From Paenibacillus sp. FSL H8-0332 (GTDB taxonomy: Bacteria; Bacillota; Bacilli; Paenibacillales; Paenibacillaceae): a stretch of DNA of 64,000 nt. This document shows, piece after piece, positions 52,971 through 62,148 of the stretch. Both the position numbers and the translations under genes were made by a program. The DNA lies in contig NZ_CP150145.1 of the NCBI RefSeq assembly GCF_037963835.1, positions 3,348,001 through 3,412,000 on the forward strand, written 5' to 3'. The notes beneath the pieces were generated by a model. The model made no database searches, was not told the origin of the DNA, and worked only from the letters and a program-made list of their open reading frames with translations. The number at the start of each line of letters is the position of its first letter. Positions within the stretch are counted from its first letter, which is position 1.

Positions 52971-53684
52971 TTGCTTACGATTCATAATCTGGTCAAACAT
53001 CGCGGAGCAGAGGTCATCTTATCGGGGATCAGCTTTAGGGCGAGACCTGGCAGGATCACAGGCTTTCTGGGTCCAAATGGCGCAGGCAAAAGCTCCACCC
53101 TCCGTATCCTGCTCGGTCTCGACCGGGCCACCTCCGGCAGTGCGCTCATTCATGGCAAGCCATACGCAGAATTAGATCATCCCCTGGCTACAGTAGGTGC
53201 GGCACTGGATGGCTCCGGCGCTCACCCTATGCGGACAGGACGGGCACATTTGCACTGGATTGCCCGCGCCGCAGGCTTGCCCCGCTCACGGGTTGAGGAA
53301 GTGCTGGAACTAACAGGTCTGTCTGACGCCGCCGGCAAAAGGGTCCGGAATTATTCCCTGGGGATGGGGAAAAGACTTGGCATGGCAGCAGCTCTGCTTG
53401 GCGATCCGCAGCTGCTGGTGTTGGATGAACCTGTCAACGGTCTTGACCCCGAAGGAATCCGCTGGATTCGGACCTTCTTGCGTGAACGCGCTGCCTCCGG
53501 GAACACCGTGTTACTCTCCAGTCACCTCATGGGAGAGCTTGCCGAGACGGTTGACGATGTGGTGATTATTAAGCAGGGAACCATCGTTGCAGACGGAACC
53601 TTGGACGAGGTCATAGGCCGCCATTCCTCGCTGGAAGAAGCCTTTTTCGCCCTGACTGCCAGGCAGGCAGGTGACGGTGCATGA
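52971..53684 (+). CDS. ABC exporter ATP-binding protein
   Basis: Walker A GPNGAGKSS, signature NYSLGMGKRLGMAAAL, Walker B LLVLDEPVNGLD, H-loop SSHLMGE. Type found in bacitracin/lantibiotic exporters (BcrA-like). TTG 52971 lies 8 bases after AAAGGAAG; an in-frame GTG at 52962 overlaps that site. Overlaps the first membrane subunit by 4 bases. Confidence 0.9.
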   Translation: MLTIHNLVKHRGAEVILSGISFRARPGRITGFLGPNGAGKSSTLRILLGLDRATSGSALIHGKPYAELDHPLATVGAALDGSGAHPMRTGRAHLHWIARAAGLPRSRVEEVLELTGLSDAAGKRVRNYSLGMGKRLGMAAALLGDPQLLVLDEPVNGLDPEGIRWIRTFLRERAASGNTVLLSSHLMGELAETVDDVVIIKQGTIVADGTLDEVIGRHSSLEEAFFALTARQAGDGA

Positions 53685-54466
53685 GAGCATTCCACGCAGA
53701 ACTGTCGAAATTATTCTCTCTGCCGGGCATTTGGCTCGCTTGTCTGATTGGAGCGCTCGCCCCGGCAGTCATTGCAGCCTTGGACGCCATAGCCGAGAAA
53801 GAGGCGATTATAGCTGGAATTAGCACACGGCTGCCCGAAATGGGCTATAGCGGATTAGGTCTTGGTGTTCAAGGTGCCATTATTCTTGGCGTGCTTGCGG
53901 TCAGCAGTGAATATGTGACAGAGGGCAGTGAAGCGGGTGGAGGACAACAGATAACCACAAGCCTAGCGGCGGTTCCATCCCGGCTTCATTTCCTGCTGGC
54001 CAAAGCAGGTGCAGTGACAGTGATCAGCCTGCTGCTTAGTATGGTGGCCATTCTAACCACGGTGGCAGCAACGCAGCTCATTCTTGGGGACTATACACCT
54101 GAATTTGAAGGGTCCAGATTGATCGGTGCAGTGTGTTACTGGACATTCACGGCACTATTCGCCCTTGCGTTGACTTTGCTGACTAAGAATGGCATCATCC
54201 CGCTTGCTGTACTCCTAATTAATTCATCTCTTGTCTCCTTCAGTGTCTTGCTGTACAAGGTTACCAAGCTTGCGTTGTACTTACCGGACCGGGCTGGCTT
54301 TGAGATGTTCATGTTTACGGGCGGCGGGGTTCACACCCCGGGGACAAGCCCCTTATTCGTTCAATATCACACTCCGTTCACTGGCGGCTTAATCATGTTT
54401 GCCTGGGTAGCCGTGCTGCTCATACTTGCAGTCCTTGTGTTCCATAGGAGGGATGTTGCAGCATGA
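53681..54466 (+). CDS. ABC exporter membrane subunit 1
   Basis: 261 residues with about six helices, in the style of ABC-2 (BcrB-like) permeases: cytoplasmic start MRAFHAELSKLFSLPG, then GVQGAIILGVLAVSSEYVTEG, where the SSEY segment after helix 2 is typical. Overlaps the ATPase and the next subunit by 4 bases each. Confidence 0.85.
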   Translation: MRAFHAELSKLFSLPGIWLACLIGALAPAVIAALDAIAEKEAIIAGISTRLPEMGYSGLGLGVQGAIILGVLAVSSEYVTEGSEAGGGQQITTSLAAVPSRLHFLLAKAGAVTVISLLLSMVAILTTVAATQLILGDYTPEFEGSRLIGAVCYWTFTALFALALTLLTKNGIIPLAVLLINSSLVSFSVLLYKVTKLALYLPDRAGFEMFMFTGGGVHTPGTSPLFVQYHTPFTGGLIMFAWVAVLLILAVLVFHRRDVAA

Positions 54467-55212
54467 GTATCTCTTCCGGCAGGAAGATTACACGAATCTT
54501 TGGTGCTGAACTGGATAAATTAGTTACCCTTCCGATGATAAAACTCACTCTTACGGTTACATTCATTCTTAACTTCGTGATAGCCGCAGCATATACTTCG
54601 GTTGCTCTGCAAGGGGCAGCAGGAACGCAAAGTATTTTGAATACAGGACTTGCCTCGATGAGCTATCTTCAGGCAGGGTTCATTATTCTGGGGATCTTAG
54701 CGGCTTGCTCCGAGTATACGGGCGGACAGATACGAACGACTCTAACTGTGATGCCCTGGCGAGGTGTTCAGTTATCCGCGAAGATGCTGGTATTAGCGAT
54801 GATTACCCTTCCTGCAGCGTTTATTAGTGCCGCATCAGGTGTGCTATATGCTTTTATCATGCTTGAAGACAAAGCACTAATGGCCGAGATAGACACAGTG
54901 ATACTGACCTTAGCAGGTGCAACAGGCTATCTTACCTTAACCGCACTGCTCAGTGCAGCGGTAGGTGCTATATTAAGACGAACCACCCCTGCTGTAGTGA
55001 TGCTGCTCAGTTATTATTTCATTGTCAGTCCATTGTCGAGAGATTGGCTGCCTGAATTTTTTCCGGATAAGGCTGGGCAGATTATGTATATGCGGCATTC
55101 CTCTAATGATCTGAACGTTCTTCCCTCTTTGCAGGGGGCGGCTATTTTAATGAGCTGGACACTGGTCCTTTGGGCCACAGCGGTTGCCTGTTACCGTAAC
55201 CGGGATGCCTAA
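54463..55212 (+). CDS. ABC exporter membrane subunit 2
   Basis: 249 residues, about six helices and the same ACSEYTGGQIRTTL element as subunit 1, so the two are paralogues forming a heterodimer. Ends the RR-HK-ABC operon. A substrate such as a lantibiotic or other envelope-active peptide is likely from family knowledge, not from sequence. Confidence 0.85.
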   Translation: MSISSGRKITRIFGAELDKLVTLPMIKLTLTVTFILNFVIAAAYTSVALQGAAGTQSILNTGLASMSYLQAGFIILGILAACSEYTGGQIRTTLTVMPWRGVQLSAKMLVLAMITLPAAFISAASGVLYAFIMLEDKALMAEIDTVILTLAGATGYLTLTALLSAAVGAILRRTTPAVVMLLSYYFIVSPLSRDWLPEFFPDKAGQIMYMRHSSNDLNVLPSLQGAAILMSWTLVLWATAVACYRNRDA

Positions 55213-55311
55213 GAACAGACTAATGATTGAATGGCAAGGCCGCTGGACTTAGGGACGCTAAGTATATTAACATTAAAAATAATCTATTTAAAAATCTAAG
55301 GAGTGAAACGA

Positions 55312-55740
55312 ATGTCAGTTGATGTTAATCTTATTTTTAATGGGAATGCTCGTGAAGCCGTTGAGTTTTACGCAGAGGTTTTTGGGATAGAAAAAAACCA
55401 TTTTATGACCTTTGGAGAATTCCCCCCTCATCCAGACTATCCTCTTCCTGAAGAAGCCAAAAATTTAGTTATGCTCTCAAGACTTAATATTGATGGAAGC
55501 AATGTAAGGTTCTCTGATGTTTATCCAGGTTCGCCATTTATTGCCGGAAATAATATAAGCCTTTCCTTAGTTAATGCTGACATGGATAGAATTAAAGCTG
55601 CATTCGATAAACTTAAAGTAGGCGGCACTGTAGTCATGGAGCTTCAAGAAACCTTTTGGTCCAAATTATACGGTGGCTTAATAGATAAATTCGGGATTAC
55701 TTGGCAGTTTAGTTACGAGGATGGTTCCATGAACATGTAA
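55312..55740 (+). CDS. VOC/PhnB-like superfamily protein
   Basis: 142-residue protein with the two beta-alpha-beta modules of the vicinal oxygen chelate fold (FNGNAREAVEFYAEVFG near the start, then TFWSKLYGGLIDKFGITWQFSY), as in PhnB-like proteins. Reaction unknown. ATG 55312 lies 7 bases after AAGGAGTG. Confidence 0.85.
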   Translation: MSVDVNLIFNGNAREAVEFYAEVFGIEKNHFMTFGEFPPHPDYPLPEEAKNLVMLSRLNIDGSNVRFSDVYPGSPFIAGNNISLSLVNADMDRIKAAFDKLKVGGTVVMELQETFWSKLYGGLIDKFGITWQFSYEDGSMNM

Positions 55741-55935
55741 TTTTAAATATACACGGAACAAATATTAAAGGATATAGAACTTTTCTTAGTGTTCATGCCT
55801 GCTTCAATCAATCGTTCATTAAGTAAGCATCACTTATTCTTGGCCTGTTCTTGGTATGACAAACGCTAATTTTGAGTTTGAGCCTTTTAAGTCCTGCCTT
55901 TTTCGCAAAAAAAGCCTCTAGCCGATTCATGCTTG

Positions 55936-55990
55936 AACCTTCAGGTGAAGGTTATAGTAAGCGTGTATCCAATGGCGTATTTGCGCCATT
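55936..55990. promoter_or_regulatory. two strong inverted repeats in the gap before the large membrane protein
   Basis: AACCTTCA-GG-TGAAGGTT (55936-55953) is a perfect dyad of the type bound by MerR proteins and is followed by TATAGT (55953-55958). AATGGCG-N6-CGCCATT (55971-55990) is a second perfect repeat. No MerR gene is adjacent. The rest of the 317-bp gap (55741-56057) shows nothing clear. Confidence 0.4.
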
Positions 55991-56057
55991 AACCCTACAT
56001 AAATTGCATTTATGACGTATATACATATCTTGTAACGTGCAGAGGAGCGAGCAGGCG

Positions 56058-58304
56058 ATGAGAAAAACATATTTATCCTTATTTACTCTGGTATTCTGGA
56101 TTCCTGCGGTGATCCTTAGCTTCCTGGTCTGGAACGATTATTCCGGCTATGTGCGCAATGCAGCGGATCGCCTGCACCCGGTCAAAGCGCTGTATTATCT
56201 GGACCAGGGCAAGAAGGTGCTTGCGGTCACGGACAGCAGCAACGGGCTGATGGCGACGTTGTATGACGCTGGCACCCGTAAGGCTGAGCAGGAGGTGGAG
56301 CTGCGCTCGGACATCCACCGGCAGCGGCTGGTCTCTTATCAGGCCGGTAAGCTGGTGATCGCAACCAAAGATAAGACAGGTCTGCAGGTGAATGTTATTG
56401 ATCCGGCGGATGGCGCAAAAGAGCTGGTACAGGGAAGCTTTAATATTCCAACATTTCTGAGCTCGGATGGACATGAATGGCGGGGCCGATTACTGTTCGC
56501 CGGGGCGGATAAAAGCTCAGCGGTCCATGTGGCAGAAGTCAGCCAGGCTCAGCTCCATTACGCGAATCTGAACGGATCAGCCGGGCTTCCCGCACGGCCG
56601 GTCTCGATCCGTGAAGCCTCCTTCAGCTTCATGGACGGGTATCAGCTTCCCTTCTATGAACTGGGACTCAAGGACGGGCGTACTGCTTATGCTTCTGCCC
56701 TCTTCGGCAAGGACGGCATACCTCTACTTGGGCTGAAGTGGGAGCAGGAGAGTGCTCCCGAAGCGCAGAAGAGGGTAGGGCAGGAGTTTGCCGCGCAGTT
56801 CGGACTGGACAATACCCGGCTACTGCGGGTAAGCAGCGAATATCCAAAACAGGTTCACTATTATAATGAGGCCGCAGGTAAATGGGGCGAAGCCGTCAAG
56901 ACTCCGGAGCCGGTCTATCAGGCCAGGCTCTTCCCGCTGAACGACCAGGAGACGCTGATTGCCGGGTCCACCACGGAAGATGAAATCAATGGTGCCGTAC
57001 ATGGTTATTTGTATCATGGGCAGACCGGGGAATTTACGAATGTCAATGCCGCGCTTAAGACATTATCCTACGATCAGCTGCAAGATCCGAAGCTGAGCTT
57101 CTATAAAGAAGCGAATAATGATACACTGTACTATTCAAGTCCTGATTCATTGGGAGGCTGGCTGCTTGTCAAGGAGGGGCTTAGCGGACAGATCAGCAAC
57201 GGGGAGCTGCAGCAATGGCAGATGGCTGCCGGGGAGGATCAATTATCTGCAGCGACCTTCAAGAACTATGTGCTGACATGGAATGCCCTGGTTGTGAACT
57301 GGGTGATCTGGCTCGTTATTCCTTTACTGATGGTGGTGGGACTACTCTGGCTGCCACAGCTTCTCATCCGTAAGCGGTGGCATAAGCTGGCCGAGGGGGT
57401 TCTGATTCAAGGCACGGTTATGAATCTGGCCGAGACGGGGATGCTGGTCAACGGACAACCACAGGTCCGGCTTACCGTCCGTTTCACGGACCAGGGCCAG
57501 AGTAAGGAAGTCCAGATCAAGCAGGTCATCTCTTATCTGAACCCGATCCGTCCAGGCGATCAGGTGATGATTAGCTATAACCGGAGCAAGCATAAGGCGA
57601 TCCTGGTACGGGAGAGCGAGCTTAAGAACCAGGCGCCTCCCCGGATCATTCATGATGCGGTCTTAAGACAGATGGAAGCCTGCGGACCTGTAAACCGCGG
57701 GCAAGCACTGCTGCTGCACTTTGAGGCAGCAGGCCAAAGCTACAGTGTGCCTGTGGTTCAGCCCTCCGGCTTCGTCTACCGTACCGGAGAACGGGCAGAT
57801 CTGATAATCACAAGCGGCAACGCCCGTTTGTTGAGATATGGTCCTGCGGAGCGGAGTGATCCGGCAACCCAGCTCACCTTAGAGGCTGAAATTACAAGAG
57901 TTCAGCGGTTGCCGGTGAAGATTGCCGGCCAGGATCTGCTGCTGCTTGAGATAGTGATGGTGAACGGGCAGGAACGTCTGAGCAAGGTGAACAGCCAGTT
58001 CGTCCCGGAGAATCTGGAAGTCACTGTAGGCGCGGTAGTTCCCGTAACTGCAAAGCCGGAGGAGGTTGCGCTTCAATCGCGGCTTCTGCAAGGCAAACAA
58101 GGCAGTGCCAGCGTTCGATCGGTCGACTACCGGGGAACGACCGGCGACCGGCCGCTCGCCACGATCACCGTCGAACGCGGCGGACAGAGCTACCGGATCC
58201 GGCAATCTATAGAACCGGTGTATGGCGTAGAAGCCGGGGATGAATTATGGATTGCCTACGATGAGCGCACCGGGGAAGCCACTATTGTTAATTATGCGAC
58301 TTAG
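56058..58304 (+). CDS. large two-helix membrane protein of unknown function
   Basis: I do not recognise the family. About 748 residues: N-terminal helix (about 6-24), an extracytoplasmic domain of about 370 residues, a second helix (about 415-440, NWVIWLVIPLLMVVGLLWLP), and a cytoplasmic part of about 310 residues made of three similar beta-rich units. Each unit has a P/GDxVxIxY-like end (RPGDQVMISYNRSKHKAILV; GDELWIAYDERTGEATIV), resembling small OB/SH3-like barrels. ATG 56058 follows GAGGAG by 10 bases. It stands alone. Confidence 0.6.
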   Translation: MRKTYLSLFTLVFWIPAVILSFLVWNDYSGYVRNAADRLHPVKALYYLDQGKKVLAVTDSSNGLMATLYDAGTRKAEQEVELRSDIHRQRLVSYQAGKLVIATKDKTGLQVNVIDPADGAKELVQGSFNIPTFLSSDGHEWRGRLLFAGADKSSAVHVAEVSQAQLHYANLNGSAGLPARPVSIREASFSFMDGYQLPFYELGLKDGRTAYASALFGKDGIPLLGLKWEQESAPEAQKRVGQEFAAQFGLDNTRLLRVSSEYPKQVHYYNEAAGKWGEAVKTPEPVYQARLFPLNDQETLIAGSTTEDEINGAVHGYLYHGQTGEFTNVNAALKTLSYDQLQDPKLSFYKEANNDTLYYSSPDSLGGWLLVKEGLSGQISNGELQQWQMAAGEDQLSAATFKNYVLTWNALVVNWVIWLVIPLLMVVGLLWLPQLLIRKRWHKLAEGVLIQGTVMNLAETGMLVNGQPQVRLTVRFTDQGQSKEVQIKQVISYLNPIRPGDQVMISYNRSKHKAILVRESELKNQAPPRIIHDAVLRQMEACGPVNRGQALLLHFEAAGQSYSVPVVQPSGFVYRTGERADLIITSGNARLLRYGPAERSDPATQLTLEAEITRVQRLPVKIAGQDLLLLEIVMVNGQERLSKVNSQFVPENLEVTVGAVVPVTAKPEEVALQSRLLQGKQGSASVRSVDYRGTTGDRPLATITVERGGQSYRIRQSIEPVYGVEAGDELWIAYDERTGEATIVNYAT

Positions 58305-58511
58305 CAATTTATTATATGGATGCGGGAAGGGGAGAACGGATGATGGACAGTAGCAGTCGAATATGCGGTTCTAGGAATTTTAGGTTCCAGTTAAGCAGGA
58401 AGCACAACCTTCCCCATTGCAGTATAGGTCTGTCTTATTCAGTCTGTCTTCAGGGCCCTCTTGATGGCTGAATCGGACAGCCCTATATTTCTCATGAATG
58501 AAGGAATGTGC

Positions 58512-58547
58512 AACTCTCCCTGCTGATGCAGAGGAGAGTTTTTTTGA
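58512..58547 (+). terminator. leader terminator/attenuator just before the ABC permease
   Basis: AACTCTCC (58512-58519) and GGAGAGTT (58533-58540) with an inner CTGC/GCAG stem and a run of eight T. Only 26 bases separate it from the next start codon, too few for a new promoter, so the transporter must be transcribed through it. The preceding 200 bases (58305-58511) hold no gene and may form the leader. Confidence 0.7.
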
Positions 58548-58573
58548 TTTAGCTCAGATAGGAGTTGTTCACG

Positions 58574-60298
58574 ATGCAATTGAATTTATTCAATAATGGT
58601 AATCCAAAAAGAACATTCGGCTGGGCGGATATTCTCGTCATTTCCTTGTTGTTATCCGTCCTGTATGCCGCAGCGAAGCTAGGCTCGGGGATGCAGGTAC
58701 CTTTAGATCCAGAGGAACTGTCCTCGCTCAGTCTGGACCCCAAATGGCTGCCTTATTATGCAGGCCGCTCGCTGCTGCGGATGTTTATCGCTTTTGGAGC
58801 ATCCCTGATCTTCACCTTCGTGTACGGCCGCATCGCGGCGTATAACCGGACTGCAGAGAAGTTTATGATTCCCGCCATTGATATCCTGCAATCCGTTCCT
58901 GTACTTGGATTCCTGTCGGCTACAGTACTGGCCTTCATGGCCTTGTTCCCGGGCAGCCTGCTCGGCGTGGAACTAGCTTCGATCTTCGCTATTTTTACCA
59001 GCCAGGTCTGGAATATGACCCTTAGCTATTATCATTCCCTTAAGACGATTCCGCGCGAGCTGAATGAGGCTGCCGCGATGAACCGATTGGGCGGATGGCA
59101 TCGGTTCACGAAGCTGGAAGCCCCCTTTTCGATGATCGGTCTGGTATGGAACAGCATGATGTCATTTGGCGGAGGCTGGTTTTTCCTCGCAGCCAGTGAG
59201 TCGATCAGCGTGCTGAACCAGGATCTGCATCTGCCTGGAATCGGGACATACATGGCATTGGCCGCAGATGACGGCAATATTAGGGCGCTTATCTATGCGA
59301 TCCTGACGATGGTTGTGCTGATTGTGATGGTAGACCAATTATTCTGGCGTCCGGTGATTGCCTGGAGTCAGAAATTCAAGAATGAACAGACGGAAGCAGG
59401 CGAAGCGCCAACCTCCTGGGTGTTAGAGCTTCTGAAGCGGGCCAGCTTTGTTCATTATCTTAACCGTAAGCTGCACGGCGGCGTTCATGACGGATTCCTG
59501 CGGCTTGCCACCCGAAGCGCACAGTTGAAGCTGCCTCATGTCCCGTCAAGGGTCAAAAAGGCCCTTCAATGGCTATTCCTGTCTGCGGCCGCTGTGCTGA
59601 TGCTCAAGTATTTGTATTCAGGCATTCTCGAGATTGCCCAATTAAGCTGGGGCGAGCTGGTTCATGTGGTGTACCTCGGCCTGCTGACCGCACTGAGGGT
59701 AGTCGTCTCAACACTGCTGGCTGTAATCTGGACGCTGCCTGTAGGCGTGTTCATCGGAACAAATCCGCGGCTGTCAAGAATTGTTCAGCCTGTTGTACAG
59801 GTCCTGTCTTCTTTTCCGGCCAACATGGCGTTTCCAATATTCACGATTCTGTACCTGAAGTTTGGAATATCGATGGAGATTGGGGCCATTCCGCTGATGA
59901 TGCTGGGTACACAATGGTATGTATTATTTAATGTGATTGCCGGGGCGATGGCCATTCCTTCCGATCTCAAGGAAGCCGCGGTAACTCTGAAATTGACGCG
60001 CTGGCAGACCTGGAAGACGCTCATTCTTCCCGCTGTTTTCCCCTTCCTCGTCACTGGCTGCATTACGGCAAGCGGAGGCGCCTGGAACGCCAGCATCGTC
60101 TCCGAAATCGTCTCCTGGAAGGATCAAGATCTGCAGGCAGCCGGGTTAGGTACATTCATTGCGCAAGCCACCACGAACGGGAACTGGCCGGAGATCATCT
60201 GGGGTATTCTCGTCATGTGCTTGCTCGTTGTGATCGTGAACCGTCTGGTGTGGCGCAGGCTGTATGCCTTAGCTGAAAGCAAATATCACTTGGATTAG
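58574..60298 (+). CDS. fused two-domain ABC permease (NitT/TauT type)
   Basis: 574 residues with two consecutive permease domains, each of five to six helices and each with its own EAA loop (LNEAAAMNRLGGWHRFTKLEAP near 160 and LKEAAVTLKLTRWQTWKTLILP near 465). Forms the complete channel in one chain. ATG 58574 lies 9 bases after TAGGAG. Paired with the ATPase that follows. No binding protein gene is adjacent, so the substrate is unknown. Confidence 0.88.
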   Translation: MQLNLFNNGNPKRTFGWADILVISLLLSVLYAAAKLGSGMQVPLDPEELSSLSLDPKWLPYYAGRSLLRMFIAFGASLIFTFVYGRIAAYNRTAEKFMIPAIDILQSVPVLGFLSATVLAFMALFPGSLLGVELASIFAIFTSQVWNMTLSYYHSLKTIPRELNEAAAMNRLGGWHRFTKLEAPFSMIGLVWNSMMSFGGGWFFLAASESISVLNQDLHLPGIGTYMALAADDGNIRALIYAILTMVVLIVMVDQLFWRPVIAWSQKFKNEQTEAGEAPTSWVLELLKRASFVHYLNRKLHGGVHDGFLRLATRSAQLKLPHVPSRVKKALQWLFLSAAAVLMLKYLYSGILEIAQLSWGELVHVVYLGLLTALRVVVSTLLAVIWTLPVGVFIGTNPRLSRIVQPVVQVLSSFPANMAFPIFTILYLKFGISMEIGAIPLMMLGTQWYVLFNVIAGAMAIPSDLKEAAVTLKLTRWQTWKTLILPAVFPFLVTGCITASGGAWNASIVSEIVSWKDQDLQAAGLGTFIAQATTNGNWPEIIWGILVMCLLVVIVNRLVWRRLYALAESKYHLD

Positions 60299-60309
60299 AG
60301 GTGTAGAAC

Positions 60310-61596
60310 ATGACCACAGCATTGATTGAATTAAAGCAAATCACCAAACGTTATGATCAGCCGAAGCAGGCAAATGTGAGTATTCTGGAAGATATCAACC
60401 TTCAGATTAAAGAAGGCGAGTTAGTCTCGATCCTGGGACCTTCGGGCTCGGGGAAATCGACGCTTCTGCGCATCATCGCAGGTCTTGTGCCGCCTTCTCA
60501 AGGCTCGGTGCTCTATAATGGACAAGAGATAACCGGTACAAATCCGGGCGTCGGGATGGTGTTCCAATCGTTTGCATTATTCCCTTGGCTTACGGTCCTT
60601 GAGAATGTGAAGCTGGGACTGGAGAACAAACCGCTGCGCGAAGCCGACAAAATGCGTAAAGCACTCGCTGTCATCGATATGGTTGGTCTGGACGGCTTTG
60701 AAGGGGCATACCCCAAAGAATTATCAGGAGGGATGCGCCAGCGTGTGGGCATCGGCCGGGCGCTCGTCATGGAGCCGGATATTCTTCTGATGGATGAACC
60801 TTTCTCGGCTCTTGACGTATTGACCGCAGAGAATCTGAAACGCGACTTGCTGGAGCTGTGGACGGAGCGGCAAATTCCTACCAAATGCATTATTATGGTC
60901 ACCCACAGTATAGAGGAAGCTGTCTATATGTCAGACCGGGCGATCGTCTTATCCAGAGATCCCGCCCGTGTGGTCTCCGATATTCCCATTGCGCTGCCGC
61001 ACTGGCGGGATAAGCAAGAGCCGCAGTTCACCTCGCTGGTGGACCGCATCTATTCCATACTGACCCAAAGGGAAGTGAAGCCTGCCGGTCCGGCCGAAGA
61101 AAAGCAAAATACCATCGAGAAAATACCACCGGTTCCGGCAGGCGCCCTCACAGGCTTCATTGAACTGATTGACGATCTGGGTCAACAAGTGGACTTGTAC
61201 AAGCTGGCCGATCAATTAAGTCTGAAACTGGAAGATTTCCTGCCCATCGTCGAGGCGGTGGAAATGCTGCAATTTGCTACGATTCTGCAAGGAGATATCG
61301 AGCTGACAGAGGTTGGACATCAATTCGCCGATGCAAGCGTCCTGTTGCGCAAGGAAATTTTCAAGGCCCAGGTGCTGGAGCATGTTCCGATCATGGACAA
61401 AATCATCTGGATTCTGCAATCAAAATCTAATAACAAGATGGAACGGGCCTTTTTCGTGGAGATTTTTGAGAAGCATTTTGAGGCAGAGGAAGCCGCACTT
61501 CAACTGGATATCCTGATCGACTGGGGCCGGTACGCGGAACTGATTGCCTACGACAAAAAAGCAAAGGTGTTGTATCTGGAAAATGATTCAGATTAA
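60310..61596 (+). CDS. ABC ATPase with C-terminal AAA-associated domain
   Basis: ATPase core (residues 1-235: Walker [11 protein letters not shown]-loop FQSFALFPW, signature [15 protein letters not shown], Walker [14 protein letters not shown]-loop VTHSIEEA) of the nitrate/sulfonate/taurine class. Residues about 280-428 form an extra helical domain ([30 protein letters not shown]) like the AAA-associated C-terminal domain, probably regulatory. Follows the permease by 11 bases and overlaps the GNAT gene. Confidence 0.88.
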   Translation: MTTALIELKQITKRYDQPKQANVSILEDINLQIKEGELVSILGPSGSGKSTLLRIIAGLVPPSQGSVLYNGQEITGTNPGVGMVFQSFALFPWLTVLENVKLGLENKPLREADKMRKALAVIDMVGLDGFEGAYPKELSGGMRQRVGIGRALVMEPDILLMDEPFSALDVLTAENLKRDLLELWTERQIPTKCIIMVTHSIEEAVYMSDRAIVLSRDPARVVSDIPIALPHWRDKQEPQFTSLVDRIYSILTQREVKPAGPAEEKQNTIEKIPPVPAGALTGFIELIDDLGQQVDLYKLADQLSLKLEDFLPIVEAVEMLQFATILQGDIELTEVGHQFADASVLLRKEIFKAQVLEHVPIMDKIIWILQSKSNNKMERAFFVEIFEKHFEAEEAALQLDILIDWGRYAELIAYDKKAKVLYLENDSD

Positions 61597-61975
61597 CTTG
61601 GACATTCGCGCGGAGGAGGTTCCCGGTTTAAGAGAAGCCGTGGGCTGGTCAAGAAGAGACTCTGACTATCCAGCCCTGTTTCAGCGATGCAATTTCTGGG
61701 CGGGAGCCAGAGATCCCGAAGGGAGACTCATCGCTTTTGGCTATGTTGCCGGAACGGGTCTGGAGCACGGGTATATGGAGGACATTATCGTCCATCCAGA
61801 TTATCAGAGGCGTGGAGTAGGACAGCAGCTCGTAAAAAAACTATTAGCTGAATCCACCTTACGCGGATTGGAAATTGTTACCCTCACTTATAGCCGTGAG
61901 CATAAGGAATTCTATGAAAAGTGCGGATTCTCGTCTACAGCGGCCGGGATCTGGCGGGCGGAGGAAGGAAAGTAA
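61583..61975 (+). CDS. GNAT family N-acetyltransferase
   Basis: 130-residue acetyltransferase: acetyl-CoA motif [15 protein letters not shown] and C-terminal FYEKCGF. ATG 61583 is chosen because it starts the fold directly; an earlier in-frame ATG at 61544 lies within the ABC gene. The overlap with the ABC stop (14 bases) suggests coupled translation, so its role may be linked to the imported compound. Confidence 0.85.
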   Translation: MIQINLDIRAEEVPGLREAVGWSRRDSDYPALFQRCNFWAGARDPEGRLIAFGYVAGTGLEHGYMEDIIVHPDYQRRGVGQQLVKKLLAESTLRGLEIVTLTYSREHKEFYEKCGFSSTAAGIWRAEEGK

Positions 61976-61992
61976 TTCATACAAGAACTGAG

Positions 61993-62025
61993 AAGCCAGC
62001 GAACCCTCATGGACGCTGGCTTTTT
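61993..62025 (+). terminator. terminator after the GNAT gene
   Basis: AAGCCAGCG and CGCTGGCTT form a perfect 9-bp stem with a 12-base loop, followed by T residues. Confidence 0.85.
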
Positions 62026-62148
62026 GGCGACCGTAAACCGACAGTAATTCTATAATATGTAAGGTGATTTACTATTATTAGGCAGGTTAATTCCATCTTC
62101 CCGATCCGTTATGATTACATAATCTGCGCCCTTTGAAGGAGGTTCTGC

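Noticed and set aside
58330..58510. ykkC (guanidine) or yybP-ykoY (manganese) riboswitch before the NitT/TauT-like transporter
   Set aside because: I searched by eye for their conserved words (for example GGACGAGAGAC-like or GGGGAGUA cores) and found no adequate match; left as an unassigned leader.
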